The notes under the pieces are model-generated. The model was given only the letters and a program-made list of their open reading frames with translations, was not told the DNA's origin and did not search any database. Below are positions 45,741 through 54,585 of a stretch of DNA of 64,000 nt, piece by piece. A program made the position numbers and the translations under genes. Origin of the DNA: Tepidiforma sp. (GTDB lineage: Bacteria; Chloroflexota; Dehalococcoidia; Tepidiformales; Tepidiformaceae); assembly GCF_026003995.1 (NCBI RefSeq), contig NZ_BPIG01000004.1, forward strand, positions 186,001 to 250,000, in the 5' to 3' direction. Positions within the stretch are counted from its first letter, which is position 1. Every line of letters begins with the position of its first letter.

Positions 45741-46477
45741 TCCTTCGCGCCGAAGCTGAGCCAGCGGCGGCCTGCGCCGGGGCCGAAGCTGGCCGCGCCG
45801 TAGCGGTGTTCGAGCCAGAACTGGAAGACGGAGCCGATGGTCGTGAGGATGAGGTACCAGCCGCTGGCGATGATGAGCCACTCGAAATAGAGCAGCGTCG
45901 ATGAGTACTGGAGCTTGGCCACGAGGAAGAGTTCGCGGACGGAGATGAGGGAGACGAGCGACGAATTCTTCAGCATGGCGATGAATTCGTTGCCGGTGGG
46001 CGGGATGATGACGCGGAGGGCCTGGGGGAGGATGATGCGGCGCATCGCAAGGCGGTGCGTCATGCCGAGGGCGCGGGCGGCTTCCATCTGGCCGGGGTCG
46101 ACGGACTGGATGCCGGCGCGGACGATCTCCGTCATGTAGGCGCCTTCGTTGATGGCGAGGGCGAGGATGCCGGTCTGGAACGGGGAGAGCTGGCCGTTCC
46201 ACGGCGCCCAGGAAGGCCAGGCCTGGGGAAGGGCGAAGTACCAGAAGACGATCTGCACGAGGAGCGGCGTGCCGCGGAAGAACCAGATATAGCCGAGGGA
46301 AGCGCCCCGCAGGACGGGCTGGCGGGAGACGCGGGCGAGGGCGAAGAGGGTGCCGAGGAGGATGCCGAGCGCCATGCCGATGACCGAGAGCTGGAGCGTC
46401 ATCCAGACGCCCCGGAGGACGATCTCGGAGAAGAAGTTCTGGGCGATGTAGGTCCAGTCGACGGCGAGCGCGGGCAC
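45737..46477 (-). CDS. Polar amino-acid ABC transporter permease
   Basis: 246 residues with about five membrane helices and the HisM/GlnP family EAA loop ([20 protein letters not shown]). [20 protein letters not shown] is typical of this family. Only one permease gene is present, so a homodimer is expected. It is separated from the binding-protein gene by a large hairpin. Confidence 0.93.
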   Translation of the reverse strand: MPALAVDWTYIAQNFFSEIVLRGVWMTLQLSVIGMALGILLGTLFALARVSRQPVLRGASLGYIWFFRGTPLLVQIVFWYFALPQAWPSWAPWNGQLSPFQTGILALAINEGAYMTEIVRAGIQSVDPGQMEAARALGMTHRLAMRRIILPQALRVIIPPTGNEFIAMLKNSSLVSLISVRELFLVAKLQYSSTLLYFEWLIIASGWYLILTTIGSVFQFWLEHRYGAASFGPGAGRRWLSFGAKE

Positions 46478-46482
46478 GGCGG

Positions 46483-46533
46483 GTTCCCCGGGGCGGCGGC
46501 GTTCCCCCGGGGCGGCGGCGCGCCCCGGGGAAC
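46483..46533 (-). repeat. Intercistronic hairpin between binding protein and permease
   Basis: Perfect 13-bp arms (gttccccggggcg and its complement) enclose a 25-base loop containing a near-copy of the left arm (gttcccccggggcggcggc). Such stems often raise binding-protein over permease expression by slowing mRNA decay or attenuating transcription. The direct near-repeat gives a second possible fold. Confidence 0.6.
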
Positions 46534-46542
46534 GGCCGGGTG

Positions 46543-47412
46543 TTACTTCAAAGCGCCGGCTTCGAGGCCCCAGTAGCTCAGGATGGCGTCGTACTTGCCG
46601 CGCTGGCGCATCTGGACGAGCGCCTGCTGGAGGGCGTCGCGGACTTCGGTGTCATCTTTGCGGACGGCGATGCCGTAGGGCGCGGTGTTGTACTGCTCGC
46701 CAACGACCTGGGTGCCTTTCACCTGGCGAGCGCCGTAGGCGGCAACCGGGAAGTCCATGAGGGCGGCGTCGGCGCGGCCGCTGGCGACGGCGCTGATGGC
46801 ATCGGTGTTCTGTTCGAACGTCGAGATTTTGATCTTCTGGGCGCACTTCGCGTTCTGCTCTTCGGCCTCGTCGATCTGGATGGTGCCGACCTGGATGGCG
46901 ACGGTCTTGCCGCAGAGATCTTCGATGGTGGCGATCTTCTCGGGGTTTCCGGCTTTGACGAGAATGCCGGAGCCGGCGATGAGGTATTCGACGAAGTCGA
47001 CCTGCTGCTTGCGCTCATCGGTCACGGTCATCGAGGACATGATGACGTCGGTCTTCTTGCTGGTCAGCGACGCGATGATGACGTCGAAGGACGTGTTCTG
47101 GACCTCGAGCGTGACGCCCCAGGCGTCGGCGATGCAGCGGGCGAGGTCGATATCGGCGCCGATGGGCTCGTTCGTTCCAGCCCGGACGAACTCCATCGGG
47201 GCGTAGCTGAGGTCGCTGGCGACGACGAACTTGCCGGCGGCCTTGATGCGGGCCGGCGCGGTGAGGCCGAGGTCGGTGCAGGTGACGTTGGCGGAGACGA
47301 GGTCGGGTGCGGAGCTGCCGCTGTCATCATCGTCACCGCCGCAGGCGGCGAGGGCGAGGCCGGCGGCGGCGAGGCTGCCGAGCAGGAGGGTGAGGAGCGG
47401 GAAGCGGGGCAC
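46543..47412 (-). CDS. Polar amino-acid ABC transporter substrate-binding lipoprotein
   Basis: 289 residues. A lipobox ([12 protein letters not shown]) anchors an SBP_bac_3 domain with [35 protein letters not shown] and the [12 protein letters not shown] hinge region. It delivers a polar amino acid to the permease. The GTG at 47412 is set by a GAGGAGGT ribosome site ten bases upstream. First gene of a three-gene importer. Confidence 0.94.
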   Translation of the reverse strand: MPRFPLLTLLLGSLAAAGLALAACGGDDDDSGSSAPDLVSANVTCTDLGLTAPARIKAAGKFVVASDLSYAPMEFVRAGTNEPIGADIDLARCIADAWGVTLEVQNTSFDVIIASLTSKKTDVIMSSMTVTDERKQQVDFVEYLIAGSGILVKAGNPEKIATIEDLCGKTVAIQVGTIQIDEAEEQNAKCAQKIKISTFEQNTDAISAVASGRADAALMDFPVAAYGARQVKGTQVVGEQYNTAPYGIAVRKDDTEVRDALQQALVQMRQRGKYDAILSYWGLEAGALK

Positions 47413-47539
47413 GGATCGGCACCTCCTCGGAGAATGGTGGGAACTATGGCACGACGGCGCGGGATGGGGAAGGTTGGAGGTTGGGCGGGGGTGGTTGGTA
47501 CCATGCGGGCTTTGGGATTTGGGAACTGGAGAGGCCTGA

Positions 47540-48445
47540 ATGTCTGCTACTGCAGTCACGGTGCGGGTGCCGGCGACGAGCGCGAACCTCGGTGCGGGGT
47601 TCGATTGCCTCGGGCTGGCGCTCGATATGTTCGCGTCGGTCACGGTGACGTTCTGCGAGGCGGAGCAGCCGCCGACGGAGGACGTGGGCGAGAAGATGGT
47701 GCTCTCGGCGGTGCGGCACGCGTACCAGCGGCTGGGGAAGCCGATGCCCGGTGTACGCGCCCGCTACCAGGTCGCCATCCCGCTCGGGCGGGGGCTCGGC
47801 GCGAGCGCGGTGGCGCGGGTCGCGGGCCTGCTCGCGGTGAACGAGTTCGAACGGGGGCCGTTCGACGAGCAGGCGCTGCTCGACATGGCCAGCGACCTCG
47901 AGGGGCACGGCGATAACGCCTGCCCGGCGCTGTTCGGCGGGCTGCAGGTGTGTGTGCAGGGCACGGACGGGCACTACGTGCGGGCGGCGGCGCGGTTCCC
48001 GGCCGAGGCGCACATCGCGCTGCTCATCCCGGACCATTCGATGCCGACGAAGGAAGCGCGGAAAGCGCTCCCGGAGGTGTATTCGAAGGCGGACACGGTG
48101 CACAACATCGGGCGGGCGGCGCTGTTCGTCGCGGCGATGGCGTCGGGGCGGCTGGAGCTGCTGGCGGAGGCGACGGATGACCGGGTGCACCAGCGGCAGC
48201 GGGCCTCGCTCTTCCCGCCGCTGTTCGACATCTTCGCGGCGGCGCGCGGGGCCGGCGCCTATGCGGCCTGGCTGAGCGGGGCCGGGAGCTCGGTGGCGGC
48301 CATCTGCCCGGAGGAGCCGGCGCGCGCGGTGGCGAACGCGATGCTGGCGACGGCGAAGGCCGCAGGCTACGACGGGCGGGCGCTGGTGACGCGGATCGCG
48401 AAGGAGGGCGCCACCGTGTCGCGCGTGGAGCTGGTCGACGCGTGA
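47540..48445 (+). CDS. thrB: Homoserine kinase
   Basis: 301 residues of a GHMP kinase. VRVPATSANLGAGFDCLGLA, the ATP-binding IPLGRGLGASAVARVAG and the C-terminal WLSGAGSSVAAIC are all present. It phosphorylates homoserine for threonine synthesis. thrC and hom are not here. GAGAGG precedes the ATG. The TGA overlaps the next ATG. Confidence 0.93.
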   Translation: MSATAVTVRVPATSANLGAGFDCLGLALDMFASVTVTFCEAEQPPTEDVGEKMVLSAVRHAYQRLGKPMPGVRARYQVAIPLGRGLGASAVARVAGLLAVNEFERGPFDEQALLDMASDLEGHGDNACPALFGGLQVCVQGTDGHYVRAAARFPAEAHIALLIPDHSMPTKEARKALPEVYSKADTVHNIGRAALFVAAMASGRLELLAEATDDRVHQRQRASLFPPLFDIFAAARGAGAYAAWLSGAGSSVAAICPEEPARAVANAMLATAKAAGYDGRALVTRIAKEGATVSRVELVDA

Positions 48446-48936
48446 TGCAGATTCGGTGGGCCGGGCCGGGCGACCTCGAGGTCATCATCGAGCTCATCCG
48501 GGCGCTGGCTGAGTACGAGCGCGAGCCGGAGGCGGTCCGGCTGGTGCCGGAGGTGCTGGCAGGGCACCTGTTCGGCGAGCGGCCCTACGCGGAGGTGCTG
48601 CTGGCGGAGGATGCGGAGGGGGTGCAGGGGTTCGCGCTCTTCTTCCACACGTTCAGCACGTGGGAGGGACGGCCCGGCATCTGGCTGGAGGATCTGTTCG
48701 TGCGGCCCGGGGCGCGCGGACGGGGCTACGGGCGGGCGCTGCTGGCGCGGCTGGCGGCCATCGCGGGCGAACGCGGCTGCGCCCGGCTGGAGTGGGCCGT
48801 GCTCGACTGGAACGCGCCGGCGATCGGCTTCTACCGGGCGCTGGGAGCGGTGCCGCTGGATGACTGGACGACCTACCGGCTCACGGGCGAGGCGCTGGCG
48901 CGGCTGGGGGATGAGGGGCGGCGCGGCGCGACGTAG
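48445..48936 (+). CDS. GNAT family N-acetyltransferase
   Basis: 163 residues. IWLEDLFVRPGARGRGYGRA is the acetyl-CoA binding motif, and LEWAVLDWNAPAIGFYRALG resembles diamine/thialysine acetyltransferases (SSAT2-like). The substrate is probably a small amine. Coupled to thrB by a TGATG overlap, although no metabolic link is obvious. Confidence 0.88.
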   Translation: MQIRWAGPGDLEVIIELIRALAEYEREPEAVRLVPEVLAGHLFGERPYAEVLLAEDAEGVQGFALFFHTFSTWEGRPGIWLEDLFVRPGARGRGYGRALLARLAAIAGERGCARLEWAVLDWNAPAIGFYRALGAVPLDDWTTYRLTGEALARLGDEGRRGAT

Positions 48937-48994
48937 GGGGAAATGCTGAGTGACTGGCGAATCAAAGGTTGGTTTGGTGGCGTGACACGGTGGT

Positions 48995-49000
48995 ATAGTG
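48995..49000 (+). promoter_or_regulatory. TATAGT -10 box upstream of the PP2C/propeller gene
   Basis: TATAGT with a TTGGTT (48970-48975) 19 bases upstream is one of the few places with a recognisable -35. The leader to the TTG start would be about 90 bases. Confidence 0.4.
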
Positions 49001-49094
49001 GCCGACGGTGCCGGCGGGGTCCTGGCAGCGCTGCTGCCGGGGGCATCGTGACGCTTCCCCGTGACCAACACTGCGAGCTGGAGGACGGTCGCCC

Positions 49095-51542
49095 TTGACC
49101 GAGCCACTCCAGGTTGGCCAGTTCGCGATCGTGGATCACGAACCGGTCGACCGGGGGCCGAACGCCGGGACGTTCCACGGCCGGGGCCCCGCCGACGACC
49201 GCGTGGAACTGTTCATCGTGGCCGAGGGGACGACGCCCGCGGGCGAGGCCTTCGCCGGCCACGTCGTCTCGGCGATGGGGCAGGCGCTGGCCGGCCTCGA
49301 CATGAGCCTGACGGGCATCCTGCGGCGGCTGTTCGCCGAGGCCGAGCGGGTCGTTTTGGACTGGAACCGGAAGAGCATCGCGCAGCACCGGGTAGCGCTG
49401 GGGATCAGCTGCCTCGCGCGGCGCGGCGGACAGGTCGTGCTGGGGCAGGCGGGGCCGGCGGCGGCGGTCGCGGTGCACGGCGGGCGCTCCGAGGTGCTCC
49501 GGCCGGAGCCGCCCTTCGACCAGCCGATCGGGAGCGGACGCGGGCCCGGGCCGCTGCTGCGGCGGCTGGCCTTCGAACCCGGCGACCGGGTGGTGCTGCT
49601 TTCGACGCCGGCGCTCGCCGAGGTCGAGGACGAGGTGCTGCGCGGCATCGCCGGGCTGCCGCTCGAGGAGGTCCTGCCGGACCTCTACCGGCGGGTGCAG
49701 CATCTCCGGCACGAGACCGTGCTGCTCGCCGCGCTGCCCGGCCGGCGGGAAGACCGCTCGGCCGCGGACACGGCGGGCAGCGGCGCCGGCGAGGCGGTCA
49801 TCGATGCGACCGGGGAAGCCAGCGGCGCCGGGGAAGGGAGCCGGGACGACCGGCTGTACCAGCCGAGCCTCTTCGTCGAGGACGACCACCAGGACGAGCT
49901 GGTGCGGGCGCGGCGCGCGCTCGAAGCGGCCGCGCCGCGGCCCATCCCGGTGCGAAACGACGCGGCTGCGGCCGAAGACGAGACGGCCGAGGTGCCGCTG
50001 GCGCTGGCGGCCGGGGAGCGGCGCGCGCGGCTGGCGCGGGTGGTGGCGGAAAGCCGCGACCGCGCCGACCGGGCGCGGGCGGCGCTGGGCGAAGCGGGCG
50101 CTGCGGCGGTTCGTCCGACGTGGGGGAACGCGGCCGCGACGGCCGGCACGCCGCCGGCGCCGCGGCGGAACCCGCGGGCGCAGAGCTTCACGCGGAGCCT
50201 CGCGCCGCCGGAGACGCCGAAACCCGGCCCCTCGGCGGAAGCGCGCGACCTGCCGCTGGTCGATGAACTGGCGGCGGAGCGGCGCGCGCGGCCGGCCGGC
50301 GGGACGGTTTCCGAACAGTCGGTGGCGCGGGAGGCAGGGTTCGCACCGGGCAGCGGGACGCTCGTGCGGGTGCGGTCGTCGATGGGCGGCCGGTGGCGCG
50401 GGAGCGGGTCGCTCGACCGGGCGCGTCTCGGGGGCTACACCCTGCCGCCAACGTGGGCGGTCATCATGGCGGGGCTCGCGGTGCTGCTGGTGCTGGTCGG
50501 CATCATGACCGTGCCCTCGATGCTGGAGGCGGACCGGGGCGCGGAGTACAGCAACCTGCTGAACGGCGCGGCGCAGAAGCTGGCGGTCGCGCGGGTGGTG
50601 GAGGACCCGGCCCAGCGGCGGACCGCGCTGGTCGAAGCGCAGGCGCTGCTCCTGAAGGCGCGGGAGCTGCAGACGGGCGACCCGCAGGCGGAGACGCTCT
50701 TCAACGAAGTCGCGGGCGCGCTGAACGAGATGGACCGGGTGCGGGAGCCGGCGGCGGTCGAAACCATCACGTCGCTGGAGCGGTTCGGCGAGCGGCCGGT
50801 GGCGCCTTCACGGATGGCGGCGGGGCCGGACTACGTCTATCTGCTCGATGCCGCCACGCCGCAGGTCATCGCGGTGTCGCTGGCGGACGGTTCGGCCCGG
50901 ACCGTGTATGCGGAGGACGCTGGGGCGAAGCGGGGGCGGCCGATCGCGATTGCGCAGCTGGACGCGAACGACCGCGGCGTGCCGGCGCTGCTGATCATGG
51001 ACCATGAGAACCGGCTCTGGGCGTGGGAGAACGGCCAGCTGACGGCGCTCGCATTCAACCCGCCTTCGGGGCTGGCGGTGACGGACATCGCGGTGCGCGG
51101 GCGCGACCTCTACGTGCTGGATGCGCCGCACAAGGCGGTGTACCGCTACGCGCAGGAGCGCGACGGGTTCCCCAACCCGCCGGTGAAGGTGCTCGAAACG
51201 GGCGACCTCGCGAACGCGCGCCGGCTGTTCGTGGACACGGAGATTCTCACGGCGGACGCCGACGGCACGCTGCACCGGTTCATCGGCGGGGGCGTGGCGC
51301 TAACGCTGTCGCAGGCGGGGATCGACCGGAAGCTGGTCGCGCCGGAGACGCCGCAGGCCCTCTCCGATTCGGAGGTGGCGGTGCTGGACCCGGCGAACAA
51401 CCGGGTGGTGGTGTTCCTGCGCGATGGGGCGTTCGAACGGCAGTACCGGCACCCGGACTTCGCAGGTGCGCGGGCGTTCACGGTGCGGGGCGGCGAGGCG
51501 TACATCCTGAGCGGTTCGGCCCTGCGGCGCATCACCTGGTAG
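49095..51542 (+). CDS. Membrane protein with degenerate PP2C domain and beta-propeller-like exterior
   Basis: 815 residues from a TTG start with GGAGGA upstream. Residues about 1-215 follow the PP2C pattern (ELFIVAEGTTPAGEAFAGH in place of VADGxGGHxxGE, then GDRVVLLSTPAL), but the metal-binding Asp is Glu, so phosphatase activity is doubtful. A long Ala/Arg-rich low-complexity linker follows. One membrane helix lies at about 452-475 (WAVIMAGLAVLLVLVGIM). The exterior has repeats resembling a propeller (YVYLLDAATPQVIAVSLADG, LYVLDAPHKAVYRYAQ). It may transduce a signal across the membrane. No kinase gene adjoins it. Confidence 0.6.
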   Translation: MTEPLQVGQFAIVDHEPVDRGPNAGTFHGRGPADDRVELFIVAEGTTPAGEAFAGHVVSAMGQALAGLDMSLTGILRRLFAEAERVVLDWNRKSIAQHRVALGISCLARRGGQVVLGQAGPAAAVAVHGGRSEVLRPEPPFDQPIGSGRGPGPLLRRLAFEPGDRVVLLSTPALAEVEDEVLRGIAGLPLEEVLPDLYRRVQHLRHETVLLAALPGRREDRSAADTAGSGAGEAVIDATGEASGAGEGSRDDRLYQPSLFVEDDHQDELVRARRALEAAAPRPIPVRNDAAAAEDETAEVPLALAAGERRARLARVVAESRDRADRARAALGEAGAAAVRPTWGNAAATAGTPPAPRRNPRAQSFTRSLAPPETPKPGPSAEARDLPLVDELAAERRARPAGGTVSEQSVAREAGFAPGSGTLVRVRSSMGGRWRGSGSLDRARLGGYTLPPTWAVIMAGLAVLLVLVGIMTVPSMLEADRGAEYSNLLNGAAQKLAVARVVEDPAQRRTALVEAQALLLKARELQTGDPQAETLFNEVAGALNEMDRVREPAAVETITSLERFGERPVAPSRMAAGPDYVYLLDAATPQVIAVSLADGSARTVYAEDAGAKRGRPIAIAQLDANDRGVPALLIMDHENRLWAWENGQLTALAFNPPSGLAVTDIAVRGRDLYVLDAPHKAVYRYAQERDGFPNPPVKVLETGDLANARRLFVDTEILTADADGTLHRFIGGGVALTLSQAGIDRKLVAPETPQALSDSEVAVLDPANNRVVVFLRDGAFERQYRHPDFAGARAFTVRGGEAYILSGSALRRITW

Positions 51543-51648
51543 CGAGCGGGGCCGAATGGCCCATCGCGTGCGGGACGGCCGGGCTGGTGACGGGCCAATT
51601 CGTCCATGGCATACTGTTCCTGCAGTGCAGGAGGCCGGTTTCGCCGGA

Positions 51649-52065
51649 ATGGGAGAATTGGGAACTTCGGACCGCCCGGTGCCGCGGCCGACGACGCGCG
51701 GGCTTCGCCGCTGGGTCTACGTCGGGCTGGGCAGCCTGCTCGTTGGCGTGGGCATCCTCGGCATCTTCCTGCCGCTGCTGCCATCGACGGTCTTCTTCCT
51801 CGGCGCGGCCGGGCTCTACGGCAAGAGTTCGCCGGGGGCGTACCGGTGGCTCACGACGAACCGGTGGTTCGGCAAGCACCTGCGCGATTACAAAGAGCAG
51901 CGGGGCGCGACGCTCGGCGCGAAGGCGTGGTCGATCGCGACGCTCTGGATCGGCATCGGCGTGAGCGAATACTTCCTCGACATCCCGTGGGTGCAGCTGC
52001 TGCTCGTGGGCATCGGGGTCGCGGTCACGGTTCACCTGGTGACGCTGCGGACGATCCGGAACTGA
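51649..52065 (+). CDS. DUF454 (YbaN-like) inner membrane protein
   Basis: About 138 residues. RWVYVGLGSLLVGVGILGIF and LPLLPSTVFFLGAAGLYGKS match the YbaN/DUF454 family, with three or four membrane helices. Function unknown. An in-frame GTG at 51625, nine bases after a CATACT box, is an alternative leaderless start. Short distance from the preceding gene suggests possible read-through. Confidence 0.8.
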   Translation: MGELGTSDRPVPRPTTRGLRRWVYVGLGSLLVGVGILGIFLPLLPSTVFFLGAAGLYGKSSPGAYRWLTTNRWFGKHLRDYKEQRGATLGAKAWSIATLWIGIGVSEYFLDIPWVQLLLVGIGVAVTVHLVTLRTIRN

Positions 52066-52084
52066 TTCCGGAGCGGGGTCCCGG

Positions 52085-52549
52085 TCAGCCGGCGGCGGCA
52101 GCTTCGCGAGCAGCGCGCTGGAAATCCGCGAGGAGCAGGTCCATATCTTCCTGCGGGATTTCGTGGAGGTTGCCCTGGTAGGCGAGCGTCCAGTTCGCGC
52201 GGGGCCAGCGCTGGGTCCAGCGGAAGCGGTCGTGGTAGGGTTCGGCGTCGAGCCAGCGCTCCTCGGGGAGGACGACGACGGGTTCGATGCCGGCACGGTA
52301 GGGGTAGAGCTCATCGGGCTTTTTCGCGCTCTGCCAGATGCGGGTGTGCTCTTCGACGACAGGCGAGGTGACGCGGCAGATGGCCGCGAACTGCTTGCGG
52401 CCCGAGACGTAGAAGGCAAGCAGATCGCCGGGCTGGATGCTATTGGCCATGTTGCGGCGGGTGCTCTTGAAGCCGTGGCGGGTGAAGCCGAGCGCGCGGG
52501 TGGTTTCGAAGATTACCGGCGAGCCGACGACGATCCAGTTGCGGGGCAT
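52085..52549 (-). CDS. EVE domain protein
   Basis: 154 residues. NWIVVGSPVIFETTRALGF, IQPGDLLAFYVSGRKQFAAI and the C-terminal aromatic-rich part are those of the EVE (PUA-like) fold, which recognises modified bases in DNA or RNA and often appears in defence or restriction contexts. The ATG follows the ribD stop directly (TGAATG). No restriction gene is adjacent. Confidence 0.85.
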   Translation of the reverse strand: MPRNWIVVGSPVIFETTRALGFTRHGFKSTRRNMANSIQPGDLLAFYVSGRKQFAAICRVTSPVVEEHTRIWQSAKKPDELYPYRAGIEPVVVLPEERWLDAEPYHDRFRWTQRWPRANWTLAYQGNLHEIPQEDMDLLLADFQRAAREAAAAG

Positions 52550-53674
52550 TCAGGCCTCCGGGGCGAGGGTCGGCAGCAGCGGCGGCTGCCAGCTCCCAGT
52601 GTAGCCGCGGAGCAGGACATCGGGCGGGAGCGGTTCGATGACGACGGATTCGAGGTGCACGGGGCCGACCGGGGACCCGGGCGGGATGAGCGGGATGCCG
52701 GCGCCGCCGAGGATGCGGGGGCTGACGTAGGCGTGGACTTCGTCGACGAGGTCGGCTTCGAAGAAGGAGGCGTGGACTGAGGGGCCGCCTTCGACGATGA
52801 GCGACTGGATGTTGCGCTGGCCGAGCGCGCGGAGGAGCTGACGGAGTTCGAGGCGGCCCTCGGCGCGGTCGAGTTCGAGCAGAACAGCGCCGCGCTCGAT
52901 GAGTGACTGTCGCCAGTCCGGCGGCGACCCGTGGGCGGTGGCGACGATGACCGGCGCGCCGGGGGCGAAGACGCGGGACTCGGGCGGGGTGCGCCCGCGG
53001 GCGTCGAGGACGATGCGGACCGGCTGGCGTTCGGCTGGCGCGCCGCCGGGGCGGGCGGTGAGGGCAGGGTCATCGGCAAGGATGGTGCCGCTGCCGACGA
53101 GGATGGCATCGACCCAGTCGCGGTCGCGGTGGGCGCGTTCGACGGCGGCCGGGCCGGTGAGCCAGGTGATGCCCTCGGCCGGCGCGCCGACGGCGCCATC
53201 GAGGCTGACGGCGAACTTGGCGATGACGTAGGGGAGTCCGAGCTGACGCCACTTGAGGTAGGGCCGGAGAAGGTCGGCCGCGGCCTCAGCGCCGTCGCCG
53301 ATGTCGACCTCGATGCCGGCGGCGCGGAGGCGTTCGATGCCGGGGCCACCGACGTGGGGGTCGAGCAGGGCGACGACGACCCGGCGGACGCCGGCGGCGA
53401 TGATGGCGTCGGAGCAGGGCGGGGTGCGCTTGCCGGGGAAGGGGACGCACGGCTCGAGGGTGCAGTAGAGCGTCGCGCCGCGGGCGGCCTCGGCGGCCGC
53501 GGCGAGGGCGGCGGCCTCGGCGTGGGGGCCGCCGTAGGGCGCAGTCGCGCCGCGGGCGATGATGCTGCCGCCGCGGACGAGGACGGCGCCGACCCACGGG
53601 TTGGGGGAGGTCCGGCCGCGGACAGAGGCGGCGAGGCGGAGAGCTTCCTGCATGAAGGGGGAGGGGTCGCTCAC
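52550..53674 (-). CDS. ribD: Bifunctional riboflavin deaminase/reductase RibD
   Basis: 374 residues. The deaminase half holds HAEAAAL and the zinc cysteines in CTLEPCVPFPGKRTPPC. The reductase half begins AKFAVSLDGAVGAPAEG and contains SLIVEGGPSVHASF. It makes the pyrimidine intermediate of riboflavin and F420 deazaflavin synthesis. GTG at 53674 lies six bases after TACCCT. Other rib genes are not adjacent. Confidence 0.93.
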   Translation of the reverse strand: MSDPSPFMQEALRLAASVRGRTSPNPWVGAVLVRGGSIIARGATAPYGGPHAEAAALAAAAEAARGATLYCTLEPCVPFPGKRTPPCSDAIIAAGVRRVVVALLDPHVGGPGIERLRAAGIEVDIGDGAEAAADLLRPYLKWRQLGLPYVIAKFAVSLDGAVGAPAEGITWLTGPAAVERAHRDRDWVDAILVGSGTILADDPALTARPGGAPAERQPVRIVLDARGRTPPESRVFAPGAPVIVATAHGSPPDWRQSLIERGAVLLELDRAEGRLELRQLLRALGQRNIQSLIVEGGPSVHASFFEADLVDEVHAYVSPRILGGAGIPLIPPGSPVGPVHLESVVIEPLPPDVLLRGYTGSWQPPLLPTLAPEA

Positions 53675-53680
53675 GCCCTC

Positions 53681-53686
53681 AGGGTA
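53681..53686 (-). promoter_or_regulatory. TACCCT -10-like box for ribD, leaderless spacing
   Basis: TACCCT on the minus strand ends six bases before the GTG at 53674, the same word and distance as at the M28 peptidase. Confidence 0.45.
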
Positions 53687-53706
53687 GCGAAGGCGCGGGG
53701 AACGTG

Positions 53707-53738
53707 CGTGCGGGGCGCCCGGTGGAGCGCCCCGCACG
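53707..53738 (-). terminator. Hairpin between hydrolase and ribD
   Basis: A perfect 12-bp stem (cgtgcggggcgc / gcgccccgcacg) with an 8-base loop lies just past the hydrolase stop. There is no U-run, so termination is likely but not certain. Confidence 0.5.
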
Positions 53739-53772
53739 ACCCCGGCGGTAGCCATGCCCCGCCGCCGGAGCC

Positions 53773-54555
53773 TCAGTTGGGCCGGAGGAACCAGCTCCCG
53801 GCGATGGTGGCGAACCGGCTCGGCTGTTCGAGGTTCACGAGGTGGCCGGCATCGAGGACGGTCTTCGCTTCGCTCCCGGGGATGTTCGCTTTCCAGATTG
53901 GGATGTAGGCGGGGGGCACGACGCGGTCGCCGCTGGCGCCGACGAGGATGGTCGGGGCTTTGATGCGCGGGAGCCGCTTGATGACGCCGGTATCGGGAAT
54001 CGGCCACAGGAACTTCGCGGCGGCTTTGAGGTCCTTCATCTCCTGCACGTAGTTCTCGAGCGGGTCGACGGTGCCGTCGCGGAGGATGAGGTTTTCGCGG
54101 CGCGCCGGGTCGGCGAAGAGGACTTCCGTAGCGCGGAGGGGGTTCTGAGCGAAGGGGTCTTCGCCGCGGATGGCGTCGTCCCAGATGCCGATGGGCGTGA
54201 AGAGGGCGAGCTTGTTCACCCGGTCGGGCCGGATCGCCGCGAGTTCGGCGGCGATCCAGGCGCCGATGGAGTGGCCGACGACGTGGACGCGGTCGAGGCC
54301 GAGAGCGTCGAGGAAGTCGACGTAGTGGAGGACGAGGTCGAGGCCGGAGTCGAGGTCTTCGAGGCCCTGGCTCGGCCCCCAGCCGGGGTGGTACGGGGCG
54401 AAGACTTCGAAGCGGGTGGCGAGTTCGGCGATGGCGGGCTCCCAGCCCTGGAGGCCGGCGAGGTGGTGGAGGTAGAGGACGGGCTCGCCAGCGCCGCCGC
54501 GGAAGAAGTGGACGGGCGCGCTGCCGGGGCGGAGGGTGATGGTGAGCTGTTCCAT
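53773..54555 (-). CDS. Alpha/beta hydrolase
   Basis: 260 residues. PVLYLHHLAGLQGWEPAIAE gives the oxyanion region, VVGHSIGAWIAAELA the nucleophile Ser, GASGDRVVPP the acid and LDAGHLVNLEQ the base. It follows the LLM oxidoreductase gene by 30 bases on the same strand, so the two may act in one catabolic route, for instance hydrolysis of an ester or lactone made by the monooxygenase. Substrate unknown. Confidence 0.88.
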   Translation of the reverse strand: MEQLTITLRPGSAPVHFFRGGAGEPVLYLHHLAGLQGWEPAIAELATRFEVFAPYHPGWGPSQGLEDLDSGLDLVLHYVDFLDALGLDRVHVVGHSIGAWIAAELAAIRPDRVNKLALFTPIGIWDDAIRGEDPFAQNPLRATEVLFADPARRENLILRDGTVDPLENYVQEMKDLKAAAKFLWPIPDTGVIKRLPRIKAPTILVGASGDRVVPPAYIPIWKANIPGSEAKTVLDAGHLVNLEQPSRFATIAGSWFLRPN

Positions 54556-54585
54556 GGCGGTGCTCCGAGGCGTTTGCGGGGGTGG

